This document shows, in pieces, positions 55,081 to 64,000 of a stretch of 64,000 bases of DNA. The position numbers were made by a program, and so were the translations under genes. Position 1 is the first letter of the stretch. Each line of letters starts with the position of its first letter. The notes below the pieces were generated by a model. The model saw only the letters and a program-made list of their open reading frames with translations. It was not told the origin of the DNA and ran no database searches. The DNA is from Halomonas sp. THAF5a (lineage in GTDB: Bacteria > Pseudomonadota > Gammaproteobacteria > Pseudomonadales > Halomonadaceae). The DNA is taken from the NCBI RefSeq assembly GCF_009363755.1, contig NZ_CP045417.1:1302001-1366000 (forward strand), read 5' to 3'.

Positions 55081-56757
55081 ATGAGCGATAACGCCACGCC
55101 CGCCATCCTGACCGGCCAGCCGCTGGAGAATCTCGACGACTACGCGTCGGTGATGGACGTCTTCCACGCCTCGGTAGCGCGCTTCGGCGACAAGCCGGCC
55201 TTCAGCTGCATGGGGCGGGTGCTGAGCTATGCCGAGCTCGACCGCCTCTCCGGCCACTTCGCGGCCTGGCTGCAGCAGGAGACCGACCTCGAGCCCGGCG
55301 ATCGCATCGCCATCCAGCTGCCTAACGTTCTGCAGTTCCCGGTGGCGGTGTTCGGCGCGTTGCGGGCGGGCCTGGTGGTCGTCAACACCAATCCGCTCTA
55401 TACCGAGCGCGAGATGGCGCACCAGTTCAAGGATGCCGGGGTTCGCGCCATCGTCATCCTGGCCAACATGGCCGCCAAGCTGGAGCACATCCTCGAGCAG
55501 ACCGAGATCGATCAGGTGGTGGTGACCGAGCTCGGCGACCTGCACCCCTTTCCCAAGCGGCCGCTGATCAATGCCGTGGTCAAGCACGTCAAGAAGCTGG
55601 TGCCGGCCTTCTCGCTGCCCGGTGCCACGCCCTTCCGCCGTGCGCTGGCGGTGGGCGGCCGTCAGGCCCACCGTGAGGTGAGTCGTGGTCCCGACGACAT
55701 CGCTGCCCTGCAGTACACCGGCGGCACCACGGGGCTTGCCAAGGGCGCCATGCTGACCCACCGCAACCTGGTGGCCAACATGCTGCAGGCGCGTCAGGCG
55801 ATTGGCCCGGCCCTGGGCGAGGGCGACGAGACCATCATCGCGCCGTTGCCGGTCTATCACATCTACACCTTCACGGTGAACTGCCTGTTCATGATGGAGA
55901 CCGGCAACCACTCGGTGCTGATCCCCAACCCCCGCGACCTCGACGGCTTCGTCAAGACGCTCAAGCAGATACGCTTCACCGGCTTCATCGGCCTCAATAC
56001 GCTCTTCAACGCGCTATGCAACCGCGAGGACTTTCGAGGTCTCGACTTCTCGCGGCTGCACCTGACCATCTCCGGTGGCATGGCCCTGACCCGGACCGCG
56101 GCCAGCCGCTGGGAGGAGGTCACCGGCTGTCAGGTGGCCGAGGGCTACGGCCTGACCGAGACCTCGCCCATCGTCAGCTTCAATCCCGTGGATGCCATCC
56201 AGCTGGGGACCATCGGCAAGCCGGTGGCCGGTACCGAGGTCAAGGTGCTGGACGCCGACGGCCGGGACGCCCCCTACGATGCGGCCGGGGAACTCTGCGT
56301 GCGCGGGCCCCAGGTGATGAAGGGCTACTGGAATCGCGACGATGAGACCGCACGGTCGATCGACGACCAGGGCTGGTTCCACACCGGCGACATCGCCGTG
56401 TTGCAGCCCGATGGCTACATTCGCATCGTCGATCGCAAGAAGGACATGATCCTGGTCTCGGGCTTCAACGTGTATCCCAACGAGATCGAGGATGTCGTGG
56501 CCGCCCATCCCGGCGTGGTGGAGTCCGCGGCGGTAGGGGTGCCGGACGAGACCAGCGGCGAGGCCATCAAGCTGTTCGTGGTCGCCCGCGACGAGAGCCT
56601 CGACGCCGAGACCCTGCGGGCCTGGTGCAAGAAGGAGCTCGCCGGCTACAAGGTGCCGCGCTTCGTGGCGTTCCGCGACGAGCTTCCCAAGACGAACGTG
56701 GGCAAGGTGCTGCGTCGCCAGCTGCGTGACGAGGAGCAGGAGAGCGCCGGTGCGTGA
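55081..56757 (+). CDS. fadD: Long-chain fatty-acid-CoA ligase
   Basis: A 558-aa AMP-forming ligase. The P-loop is QYTGGTTGLAKGAMLTHRN. GYGLTETSPIVSFNP, GWFHTGDIAVLQPDGY and DRKKDMILVSGFNVYPNEIEDV are the A3-A8 motifs; the catalytic Lys is in LPKTNVGKVLRR. It activates fatty acids with ATP and CoA at the inner membrane. GGAGAG precedes the ATG at 55081. Length matches FadD. A remnant of a second 3' end follows. Confidence 0.94.
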   Translation: MSDNATPAILTGQPLENLDDYASVMDVFHASVARFGDKPAFSCMGRVLSYAELDRLSGHFAAWLQQETDLEPGDRIAIQLPNVLQFPVAVFGALRAGLVVVNTNPLYTEREMAHQFKDAGVRAIVILANMAAKLEHILEQTEIDQVVVTELGDLHPFPKRPLINAVVKHVKKLVPAFSLPGATPFRRALAVGGRQAHREVSRGPDDIAALQYTGGTTGLAKGAMLTHRNLVANMLQARQAIGPALGEGDETIIAPLPVYHIYTFTVNCLFMMETGNHSVLIPNPRDLDGFVKTLKQIRFTGFIGLNTLFNALCNREDFRGLDFSRLHLTISGGMALTRTAASRWEEVTGCQVAEGYGLTETSPIVSFNPVDAIQLGTIGKPVAGTEVKVLDADGRDAPYDAAGELCVRGPQVMKGYWNRDDETARSIDDQGWFHTGDIAVLQPDGYIRIVDRKKDMILVSGFNVYPNEIEDVVAAHPGVVESAAVGVPDETSGEAIKLFVVARDESLDAETLRAWCKKELAGYKVPRFVAFRDELPKTNVGKVLRRQLRDEEQESAGA

Positions 56758-56772
56758 TGCCGGCAGCCCGCG

Positions 56773-56852
56773 CTGCCCAAGACGCTGTCACGTTCAGCAA
56801 GGTGCTGCGTCGCCAGCTGCGTGACGAGGAGGAGGAGAGCGCCGGGGTGTGA
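56773..56852 (+). pseudogene. Remnant of a second fadD 3' end
   Basis: Bases 56799-56852 repeat the last 54 or so bases of fadD (ending 56757) with few changes, in frame to a TGA. CTGCCCAAGACG (56774-56785) also matches fadD, but the next stretch is five bases longer and shifts the frame. This is the C-terminus of a lost tandem paralogue or a local duplication. Confidence 0.75.
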
Positions 56853-56897
56853 TCCCGGGTCGACGGCCCCGATTAGGCGCGGTCGAGGCCGCGACGT

Positions 56898-56939
56898 TAT
56901 AATGCGAGGCCGCCCGGCCCCCCCGGGCGGGCCCCTTTT
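56898..56939 (+). promoter_or_regulatory. -10 box and hairpin before hrpA
   Basis: A consensus TATAAT (56898-56903) lacks a clear -35. It is followed at once by CGCCCGG/CCGGGCG (56911-56929) and then CCCCTTTT. The hairpin could be the fadD terminator or a leader structure of hrpA. Confidence 0.4.
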
Positions 56940-56973
56940 CGCCGACCGTGACCCGGAGCCGACCGTCGATACC

Positions 56974-59900
56974 GTGACCACCGAGACCCGCCAGCCCCCC
57001 GCCGCGAAGGCCGAGGACGCCGCCGCGCTAGACGCCCTGACCCGTGACCTCGATGACGTCATGCGCCGTGACGTCGCAGGCCTCGAGAAACGCCTGCGCG
57101 GCCTGCGCCGCCGCCTGAAGGACGGCAAGCCCGTCGATCGAGGTCTCGCCGAGGTGCGCCGCGCCGTGGAACGCTCCCGCGGCCTCGTCGAGCGGCGCCG
57201 GGCGCGCCCGGTCACCCTCGACTACCCGGCCGAGCTGCCGGTGGTGGAGCGCCGCGAGGATATCCTCGCCGCCCTCGAGGAGCACCAGGTGGTCGTGGTC
57301 GCCGGCGAGACCGGCTCGGGCAAGACCACCCAGCTGCCCAAGCTCTGCCTGGAGCTGGGCCTGGGGCGGCGCGGGCTGATCGGCCACACCCAGCCGCGGC
57401 GACTGGCGGCGCGCTCGGTGGCCACGCGCCTGGCCGAGGAGCTGGCGGTGCCGCTGGGCGAACAGGTCGGCTACCAGGTGCGCTTCACCGACCAGAGCAG
57501 CGACGAGACGCTGGTCAAGCTGATGACCGACGGCATCCTGCTCGCCGAGACCCGCCACGACCCCGACCTCAGCCGCTACGAGGCGATCATCATCGACGAG
57601 GCCCACGAGCGCAGCCTCAACATCGACTTCCTGCTCGGCTACCTCAAGCGGCTCACCGCCCGCCGGCCCGACCTCAAGGTGATCATCACCTCGGCGACCA
57701 TCGACGTCGAGCGCTTCGCCGAACACTTCGCCCTGGCGGGCGAGGGCGGCACGCCGCGTCCGGCGCCGGTGGTCGAGGTCTCCGGACGCACCTACCCGGT
57801 GGAGGTGCGCTACCGCCCTCTGGTGCGCGATGACGACGACGAGGAGGACCGCACCCTGCAGGAGGGGATCCTCCACGCCGTGGAAGAGATCGAGCGGGTC
57901 GAGCGCGAGAAGGGCTGGTTCCACGGGCCGCGGGACATCCTGGTCTTCCTGCCCGGCGAGCGCGAGATCCGCGAGACCGCCGATACCCTGCGTCGGGCCG
58001 ACCTGCGCGGCACCGAGATCCTGCCGCTCTATGCGCGGCTCTCCAACGCCGAGCAGAACCGCGTCTTCGCCTCCCACGCGGGCCGGCGCATCGTGCTCTC
58101 TACCAACGTCGCCGAGACCTCGCTGACGGTGCCGGGCATCCGTTACGTCATCGACCCGGGCCTGGTGCGCATCAGCCGCTACAGCTACAAGGCCAAGATC
58201 CAGCGCCTGCCGGTGGAGCCGGTCAGTCAGGCCAGCGCCAACCAGCGCAAGGGCCGCTGCGGTCGGGTGGCCGAGGGTCTGTGCATCCGCCTCTATGACG
58301 AGGAGGACTTCCTCGCCCGTCCCGAATTCACCGATCCCGAGATCCGCCGCACCAACCTGGCCTCGGTGATCCTCTCGATGCTGTCGCTGAAGCTCGGCGA
58401 CATCGCGGCCTTCCCCTTCGTCGACCCGCCGGATTCCCGCTTCATCACCGACGGCTTCCGGCTGCTCTTCGAGCTGGGCGCGGTGGACGGCGGCAACCGC
58501 CTGACCCCGCTCGGGCGCAAGCTCGCCCGGCTGCCCATCGATCCGCGCCTGGCGCGGATGGTGCTGGCCGGCGCCGAGCAGGGGAGCCTGCGCGAGGTGC
58601 TGATCGTGGTCGCCGGCCTGGCGGTCCAGGACCCCCGCGACCGCCCGGCCGACAAGCGTCAGGCCGCCGACCAGGCCCATCGCCGCTGGCACGACCCGGA
58701 CTCCGACTTCGTCGCGCTGCTCAACCTCTGGCACGGCTTCGAGGCCGCCCGGGAGGAGCTCTCCGGCAATCGCCTGCGCCGCTGGTGCAAGGATCACTAC
58801 CTCAACTACCTGCGCCTGCGCGAGTGGCATGACACCTTCCGCCAGCTGCGCCAGCTGCTGCGCGACATGGAGATCGAGGTGCCGCCGCCGGCGCCCGTCG
58901 TGGCCCAGGAGGAGGGCGACGAGAAGGCGCGCCGCGAGGCCGGCCGCAAGCGCGCGGTCGCCCTGCACCAGGCGCTGCTCACCGGGCTGCTCTCGAATCT
59001 CGGCCTGCTTACCGAGAACCGCGAGTACCTGGGGGCGCGCAACCGCAAGTTCGTCGTCCATCCGGGGTCGGGGCTCGCCAAGAAGTCGCCCAAGTGGCTG
59101 ATGGCCTTCGAGCTGGTGGAGACGACCAAGCTCTTCGCCCGCACCGCGGCGCGGATCGAGCCCCAGTGGATCGAGCCGCTGGCCGGGCATCTGGTGAAGC
59201 GCTCCTACGCCGAGCCCCATTGGGAGATGAAGCGTGCCCAGGTGGTGGCCACCGAGCAGGTCACGCTCTTCGGCCTGCCCATCGTCACCGGGCGCCGGGT
59301 CCACTTCGGCCCGATCGACCCGGTGGCATCGCGAGAGCTCTTCATCCGCCGGGCGCTGGTCGAGGGGGAGTTCAAGACCCGCGGCGACTTCTTCGCCCAC
59401 AACCGGGCGCTGGTCGAGGAGGTTGAGGACCTCGAGGACCGCGCCCGCAAGCGCGATATCCTGGTCGACGAGGAGACCCTCTTCGCCTTCTACGACGAGC
59501 GCCTCCCCGCCGAGATCGTCAACGGCAAGGGCTTCGAGGCCTGGCGCAAGAAGGCCGAGGCCGAGGATCCCGGCATCCTCAAGTTCGACCGCGCGGCCCT
59601 GCTGGCCCGCGAGGCCGGCGAGGTCACCCAGGCCGACTACCCCGACGAGCTCACGCTCAACGGCGTGCGCTACCCGCTCGCCTACCACTTCGAGCCCGGC
59701 GCCCAGGACGACGGCGTGACCCTCACCGTGCCGGCCGCCATGCTGCCCCAGCTGCCCCTGGCGCGGCTGGAGTGGCTGGTACCGGGCCTGCTGCGCGAGA
59801 AGTGCATCGCCCTGATGAAGTCGCTGCCCAAGGCGATCCGACGCCAGGTGGTGCCGATCCCCGACTGGGTCGACGCCGCGCTGGAGGCGATGACCCCGGA

Positions 59901-60999
59901 CGACATCCCGCTCACCGAGGCGCTGGGCGAGTTCCTGCGTCGCAAGACCGGCGTGCGCCTGCACCCCGACGACTGGAACCTCGAGGCCCTGGAGCCCCAC
60001 CTGGTGATGAACCTGCGGGTGGTCGACCACCAGGGCGAGACCCTGGGCCAGGGGCGCGACGCCCGCGAGCTGGAGCGCCGCTTCGAGGCGGCCGCGGGGG
60101 AGGGCGCCCGGGCCCTGGCCGAGCAGGCGAGCGACGCGGGCGAACTTGCCGCCCTGCCCGAGACGCCGCTGCCCGAGTCCCGGGTCACCACCCAGGCCGG
60201 TATCCGGGTGGAGGCCTATCCCGCCCTGGTGCCCGCCCAGGAGGCCTTCCGGGTCGAGCTCTTCGATCATCCCGACAAGGCCCGCGAGGCGCATCGCGAC
60301 GGCGTGGTGCGGGCGGCCATGGAGCAGCGGCCCGACCAGGCTCGCGCCATCGAGCGGCTCAAGGGGCTTGCCACCTGTGCGCTGCTGTTCGCCAAGGTGG
60401 GCAGCAAGCGAGCGCTGATCGACGACGTGGTGGCGGCGGTCTTCCGCCAGGTGGTGGCCGTCGACCCGCTGCCGCGCTCCCAGGGCGAGCTCCAGGCCCG
60501 GCTGGAGGCCACCGGCGATGCCCTGCTGCCCCGCGCCGAGACCCTGGTGGCGACCCTCGAGCAGGCGCTCCAGGGCCACCTGGCGGTGACCAAGGCGCTC
60601 AAGGGCAATCTCAACCTGGCCCTGGCGCTGGTGTACAGTGACCTCAAGGCGCAGATGCAGCGCCTGGTGCACCCCGGCTTCGTCAGCGAGGCCGGCGAAT
60701 GGCTCGAGGAGTACCCTCGCTACATGGAGGCGGCGTTGATCCGTCTGGAGAAGGCGCCGCGGGAGCGCATGCGCGACCAGATGCAGATGCAGGAGGTCCA
60801 GGACTTCGAGGCCCGCCTGTCGGCCCGCCGCGAGAGCGAGCGGCGCGGCGGGGTGGAGGACCCGGCGCTGGTGGCGTTTGCCTGGTGGATCGAGGAGCTG
60901 CGCGTCTCGCTCTTCGCCCAGCAGCTGGGCACGAAGTTCCCGGTGTCCGCCAAGCGCCTCGAGAAACGCTGGGCCGAACTCACAGGGAGAAGCGCATGA
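56974..60999 (+). CDS. hrpA: ATP-dependent RNA helicase HrpA
   Basis: A 1341-aa DEAH-box helicase. Motif I is GETGSGKTTQLPK, motif II DEAHERSLN, motif III TSATID. The helicase-associated and DUF3418 C-terminal domains fill the rest. The likely start is a GTG at 56974; an upstream in-frame ATG (56821) would extend into the fadD remnant. The ribosome site is weak. It acts on RNA and mRNA maturation or stalled ribosomes. It overlaps the next gene by four bases (ATGA). Confidence 0.92.
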   Translation: MTTETRQPPAAKAEDAAALDALTRDLDDVMRRDVAGLEKRLRGLRRRLKDGKPVDRGLAEVRRAVERSRGLVERRRARPVTLDYPAELPVVERREDILAALEEHQVVVVAGETGSGKTTQLPKLCLELGLGRRGLIGHTQPRRLAARSVATRLAEELAVPLGEQVGYQVRFTDQSSDETLVKLMTDGILLAETRHDPDLSRYEAIIIDEAHERSLNIDFLLGYLKRLTARRPDLKVIITSATIDVERFAEHFALAGEGGTPRPAPVVEVSGRTYPVEVRYRPLVRDDDDEEDRTLQEGILHAVEEIERVEREKGWFHGPRDILVFLPGEREIRETADTLRRADLRGTEILPLYARLSNAEQNRVFASHAGRRIVLSTNVAETSLTVPGIRYVIDPGLVRISRYSYKAKIQRLPVEPVSQASANQRKGRCGRVAEGLCIRLYDEEDFLARPEFTDPEIRRTNLASVILSMLSLKLGDIAAFPFVDPPDSRFITDGFRLLFELGAVDGGNRLTPLGRKLARLPIDPRLARMVLAGAEQGSLREVLIVVAGLAVQDPRDRPADKRQAADQAHRRWHDPDSDFVALLNLWHGFEAAREELSGNRLRRWCKDHYLNYLRLREWHDTFRQLRQLLRDMEIEVPPPAPVVAQEEGDEKARREAGRKRAVALHQALLTGLLSNLGLLTENREYLGARNRKFVVHPGSGLAKKSPKWLMAFELVETTKLFARTAARIEPQWIEPLAGHLVKRSYAEPHWEMKRAQVVATEQVTLFGLPIVTGRRVHFGPIDPVASRELFIRRALVEGEFKTRGDFFAHNRALVEEVEDLEDRARKRDILVDEETLFAFYDERLPAEIVNGKGFEAWRKKAEAEDPGILKFDRAALLAREAGEVTQADYPDELTLNGVRYPLAYHFEPGAQDDGVTLTVPAAMLPQLPLARLEWLVPGLLREKCIALMKSLPKAIRRQVVPIPDWVDAALEAMTPDDIPLTEALGEFLRRKTGVRLHPDDWNLEALEPHLVMNLRVVDHQGETLGQGRDARELERRFEAAAGEGARALAEQASDAGELAALPETPLPESRVTTQAGIRVEAYPALVPAQEAFRVELFDHPDKAREAHRDGVVRAAMEQRPDQARAIERLKGLATCALLFAKVGSKRALIDDVVAAVFRQVVAVDPLPRSQGELQARLEATGDALLPRAETLVATLEQALQGHLAVTKALKGNLNLALALVYSDLKAQMQRLVHPGFVSEAGEWLEEYPRYMEAALIRLEKAPRERMRDQMQMQEVQDFEARLSARRESERRGGVEDPALVAFAWWIEELRVSLFAQQLGTKFPVSAKRLEKRWAELTGRSA

Positions 61000-62117
61000 C
61001 ACAGGCCGTTATCACCGGCACGGGACTCTATACCCCGGAGCAGTCCATCGACAACGCGGCCCTGGTGGCCGCCTTCAATGCCTGGGTGGACGCCGAGAAT
61101 GCGCGCCATGCCGAGGCCATCGCCGCCGGGGAGCGGGAGGCGCTGCTGCACTCCAGCACCGAGTTCATCGTCAAGGCGTCGGGGATCCACAGCCGCTACG
61201 TGATGGACGCCGAGGGGATCCTCGATCCCGAGCGCATGCGCCCGCGCCTGGCCCCTCGGGGCAATGACGCGCCCTCCTACCAGTGCGAGATGGGCCTGGA
61301 TGCGGCCCGTCAGGCGCTGGACGCGGCGGGCGTGGCGGCCGGGGAGATCGACCTTCTGATCGTCGCCTGCTCCAACCTGGAGCGCCCCTATCCGGCGGTG
61401 GCCGTGGAGCTGCAGGCGGCGCTGGGTGCCGGCGGCTATGCCTTCGACATGAACGTCGCCTGCAGCTCGGCGACCTTCGCCCTCGAGACCGCCGCCAACG
61501 CCATCCGCGGCGGCGGCGTGCGCCGTGCCCTGATCGTCAATCCCGAGATCTGCTCGGCCCACCTCAACTTCCGCGACCGCGACAGCCACTTCATCTTCGG
61601 CGATGCCTGCACCGCCCTGGTGCTGGAGAGCGACGAGGTGGCGACGGCCGAGGCGCGCTTCGAGATCCTCGGCACCCGCCTCGTGACCCGCTTCTCCAAC
61701 GCCATCCGCAACAACGCCGGCTTCCTCGACCGCGTCACCGACAGCGACCCGCTGGCCGTAGACCGGCTCTTCGTCCAGGAAGGGCGGCGCGTCTTCAAGG
61801 AGGTCTGCCCGCTGGTGTCGGCGCTGATCACCGATCACCTGGCGAGCCTGGAACTCGCCGGCGACGACCTGTCACGGCTATGGCTGCACCAGGCGAACCG
61901 GCACATGAACGACCTGATCGCCCGGCGCGTGCTGGGCCACGCGCCGGAGCCGGATCAGGCGCCGATCATCCTCGATCGCTACGCCAACACCAGCTCGGCC
62001 GGCTCGATCATCGCCTTCCACCTCCACCGCCACGACCTCGCGCCGGAGGCGCTCGGGGTGGTCTGTTCCTTCGGCGCGGGCTACAGTGCCGGCAGCGTGG
62101 TGGTGCGTCGCCAGTGA
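60996..62117 (+). CDS. Beta-ketoacyl-ACP synthase III-like protein (FabH family, long form)
   Basis: A 373-aa thiolase-fold enzyme. The Cys-His-Asn triad is in [21 protein letters not shown] and YANTSSAGS. It is about 55 residues longer than E. coli FabH, with an insertion in the N-terminal third, similar in size to Pseudomonas FabH-like proteins that condense medium-chain acyl-CoA with malonyl-ACP. GGGAGA precedes the ATG; its start overlaps the hrpA stop. fadD is the next gene but one upstream. The exact acyl substrate is unknown. Confidence 0.85.
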   Translation: MTQAVITGTGLYTPEQSIDNAALVAAFNAWVDAENARHAEAIAAGEREALLHSSTEFIVKASGIHSRYVMDAEGILDPERMRPRLAPRGNDAPSYQCEMGLDAARQALDAAGVAAGEIDLLIVACSNLERPYPAVAVELQAALGAGGYAFDMNVACSSATFALETAANAIRGGGVRRALIVNPEICSAHLNFRDRDSHFIFGDACTALVLESDEVATAEARFEILGTRLVTRFSNAIRNNAGFLDRVTDSDPLAVDRLFVQEGRRVFKEVCPLVSALITDHLASLELAGDDLSRLWLHQANRHMNDLIARRVLGHAPEPDQAPIILDRYANTSSAGSIIAFHLHRHDLAPEALGVVCSFGAGYSAGSVVVRRQ

Positions 62118-62182
62118 GCGTCAAGACAACAACCGCAGGGAGGCGATAGTGCCCGATGAATGGACATGAGAGGCAAGGAACG

Positions 62183-62950
62183 ATGAGCGGCATGATGGCC
62201 CGGTGGATGGGGCGCGGGGCCCTGCTGGTGTCGCTGGCGGTGCTGACCGGCTGCGCCAGCAGCGGCGAGCTTCACGAGCGCCATCCCGACGATCCCTGGG
62301 AGGGCTTCAACCGCAAGGTCTTCGCCTTCAACGAGGTGGTCGATCGCTACGCCCTCAAGCCGGCCGCCCAGGGCTATCGCTTCATCACGCCGGATCCCGT
62401 GGAGACGGGCGTGGGCAATTTCTTCTCCAACCTCGGCGAGATCCGCACCACCCTGAACAGCCTGCTGCAGGGCAAGGGCACCAACGCCAGCGTGGCCACC
62501 GGGCGCTTCTTGATCAATACCACCGTCGGCATCGGCGGGCTCTTCGACGTCGCCACGCGAATGGACATCACCGGCCGCGAGGAGGACTTCGGCCAGACCC
62601 TCGGCGCCTGGGGCGTGGGGGAGGGGGCCTACCTGGTGCTGCCGCTGCTGGGGCCGAGCACGGTGCGCGACACCGCGGGGCTGCCGGTGGACAGGGCCAC
62701 CGATCCGGTCACCTACGTGGAAGACGACGCGGTTCGCTACGGACTGCGCGCCCTCGACGTGATCGATACCCGGGCCGGGCTGCTCGACCAGGAAGCGCTG
62801 ATCCGCGGCGATCGCTACAGCTTCATCCGCGATGCCTACCTGCAGCAGCGTCGCTTCGAGGTCAACGACGGCCAGCTGGACGAGGATCCCTTCGCCAGCG
62901 ACGAGTTCGACTTCGACGGGGCGGATTTCGACGACGCCTTCGCCGAGTGA
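62183..62950 (+). CDS. mlaA: MlaA/VacJ lipoprotein
   Basis: A 255-aa lipoprotein. Lipobox LTGC (C24), then DPWEGFNRKVFAFNEVVDRYALKP, the MlaA signature, and LPLLGPSTVRDTAGLPVDRATDP. It removes phospholipids from the outer leaflet of the outer membrane through the Mla pathway. The C-terminal acidic tail (DEDPFASDEFDFDGADFDD) is longer than in E. coli. AAGGA precedes the ATG at 62183. Confidence 0.93.
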   Translation: MSGMMARWMGRGALLVSLAVLTGCASSGELHERHPDDPWEGFNRKVFAFNEVVDRYALKPAAQGYRFITPDPVETGVGNFFSNLGEIRTTLNSLLQGKGTNASVATGRFLINTTVGIGGLFDVATRMDITGREEDFGQTLGAWGVGEGAYLVLPLLGPSTVRDTAGLPVDRATDPVTYVEDDAVRYGLRALDVIDTRAGLLDQEALIRGDRYSFIRDAYLQQRRFEVNDGQLDEDPFASDEFDFDGADFDDAFAE

Positions 62951-62962
62951 GGCCATGACCGA

Positions 62963-64000
62963 ATGCCACCAGCCAAGCAACTGATCGGAGTGATCGATGT
63001 CCCGGGGCCGGAGCGCGACGCTCTGGCGCGGACCATCGCCCGTGACGACCTGGCGGTGTACGCCGCCTCCGGGATCGAGGAACTGCCGCCGGAGACGGCG
63101 CTCATCGTCGCCCACGCCCGGGCGGTGTCCCGCGCCGACTGGGAGCGCCTGGCCGAGCGGCTGCCGACCCTGGTGGTCAGCGACAATCGCCAGGATGCCG
63201 ACCTGCTGAAGGCGGTGGAGGCGGGGCTGGTGGACTACATCATCGACCCGCTGCGCCACGGCTCGCTCCTGCGGCGCATGATCGTCAAGGCCATCGAGGT
63301 GCATCGGCTGGCCGCCGAGCGGGAGCGCGACCGGGCGAGGCTGGCCCATCTCAACGAGAACCTCGAGGAGCTCAACGAGAGCCTCGAGACCCACCTGGCG
63401 ATGCTGCGTCTCGATCAGCAGGCCGGCGGCCAGATCCAGCGCAAGCTGCTGCCGCCTCGCCCCCAGACGCTGCAGGATGTGACCTTCGACTACTGGCTGG
63501 CGCCCTCGCTCTACCTCTCCGGGGACTTCCTCGACTTCCAGGCCTTCGACGAGCGCTACAGCCTCTTCTACTTCGCCGACGTCTCGGGTCACGGGGCCTC
63601 CTCGGCCTTCGTCACCGTGCTGCTGAAGTACCTCTCCAATCGCTGGCGGCAGGAGTGGGATGGCGAACATCCCGAGCGACTGGCGCCGCGCTGGCTGGCG
63701 GCGCTCAATCGCGAGCTGCTGGACGCCGGCATCGGCAAGCACGCCACCTTGTTCGTCGGGGTGATTGACCACCGGCGCCGATATCTCCACTATTCTCTCG
63801 GCGCCCAGCTCCCCATGCCGCTGCTGGTGGCCGATGGCGAGGTTCAGGTGCTGCCCGGCGAGGGGATGCCGGTCGGGCTCTTTCCCGGGGTCGACTACCC
63901 GAGCCTGGGGTGTCCGCTGCCGGAGAACTTTCGGCTGTGGCTCTGTTCGGATGGAATACTGGAGTGCCTTCCGGGGGAGACCCTGGAAGGGCGGCTCAGG
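62963..64000 (+). CDS. SpoIIE-type PP2C phosphatase with degenerate receiver domain (partial)
   Basis: The frame is open from the ATG at 62963 to the window end (346 codons). Residues 1-120 have the receiver fold, but the site of the phosphorylated Asp reads LIVAHARA, so the Asp seems missing. A coiled coil (about 113-150, LNENLEELNESLETHL) follows, then the PP2C domain: YLSGDFLDFQAF and FYFADVSGHGASSAF hold metal-binding Asp residues. Such proteins sit next to vacJ in Pseudomonas and dephosphorylate an anti-sigma antagonist. The gene starts 12 bases after mlaA. Confidence 0.85.
   Translation, partial: MPPAKQLIGVIDVPGPERDALARTIARDDLAVYAASGIEELPPETALIVAHARAVSRADWERLAERLPTLVVSDNRQDADLLKAVEAGLVDYIIDPLRHGSLLRRMIVKAIEVHRLAAERERDRARLAHLNENLEELNESLETHLAMLRLDQQAGGQIQRKLLPPRPQTLQDVTFDYWLAPSLYLSGDFLDFQAFDERYSLFYFADVSGHGASSAFVTVLLKYLSNRWRQEWDGEHPERLAPRWLAALNRELLDAGIGKHATLFVGVIDHRRRYLHYSLGAQLPMPLLVADGEVQVLPGEGMPVGLFPGVDYPSLGCPLPENFRLWLCSDGILECLPGETLEGRLR

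Noticed and set aside
57028..61002. A 1324-codon open frame antisense to hrpA, and other long antisense frames (for example under ccoG and the RND gene).
   Set aside because: These are frame shadows in GC-rich DNA. The protein sequences are low-complexity, and the sense frames encode clear conserved families.

Overview
The window is about 64 kb of GC-rich bacterial chromosome. Gene content (dnaX-ybaB-recR, ffs, yqjDEK, mlaA beside a SpoIIE-type phosphatase gene, hrpA, rnd, tlyA, ycgL/ycgN, pldA) points to a marine or halophilic gammaproteobacterium of Halomonadaceae type. That placement is an inference from gene families, not a database result. I see no rRNA, tRNA, insertion sequence, prophage or CRISPR array.

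Left part (1-9 kb). A partial gamma-butyrobetaine-hydroxylase-like gene and a LysR regulator are divergent. Next comes a minus-strand pair matching TmpA/TmpB (a 2-oxoglutarate dioxygenase plus a mixed-valent HD di-iron oxygenase), the pathway that turns trimethyl-aminoethylphosphonate into glycine betaine. Upstream of this pair is an unrecognised 71-codon ORF. Its leader carries two tandem SAM-II-like riboswitches with an intrinsic terminator between them and a promoter immediately in front. An Old Yellow Enzyme (nemA-like), ccoG, a MocR-type regulator and a universal stress protein follow.

Sulfonate and algal-osmolyte region (9-20.7 kb). A LysR regulator is divergent from cuyA (L-cysteate sulfo-lyase), followed by an hpsN-like dehydrogenase, a DegT aminotransferase, a DctPQM TRAP transporter, an Asp/Glu-family racemase and a YeiH-family exporter. 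I read this as a complete route for a C3 sulfonate. Cysteinolate (2-amino-3-hydroxypropanesulfonate) fits better than plain DHPS: import, oxidation of the amino alcohol to cysteate (the histidinol-to-histidine chemistry of the HpsN fold), racemisation, then C-S cleavage to pyruvate, ammonium and sulfite. Next to it lies an acuR-acuI (acrylate detoxification) pair with two near-identical inverted-repeat operators.

Middle part (20.7-38.4 kb). This holds an MFS transporter, a DUF3617 protein, an RND pump with its adaptor but no outer-membrane channel, a YhiN-type flavoprotein, yqjDEK, pldA, a MscK-type mechanosensitive channel and tlyA. An uncharacterised minus-strand pair follows: an ATP-grasp ligase and a 678-aa protein with a possible Cys-His-Asn triad.

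Right part (38.4-64 kb). SRP RNA (ffs) is followed by a DUF533 protein, a LysR fragment, an HDAC-family deacetylase and a GGDEF-EAL protein. The dnaX-ybaB-recR-rnd-ycgL-ycgN block comes next, then a secreted DDGT/glycine repeat protein, ptrB, a membrane protein/VWA/YafJ group, fadD with a remnant of a second copy of its 3' end, hrpA, a KAS III-like synthase, mlaA and a SpoIIE phosphatase with a degenerate receiver that runs off the window. Several convergent gene pairs are separated by long perfect hairpins without U-tracts.
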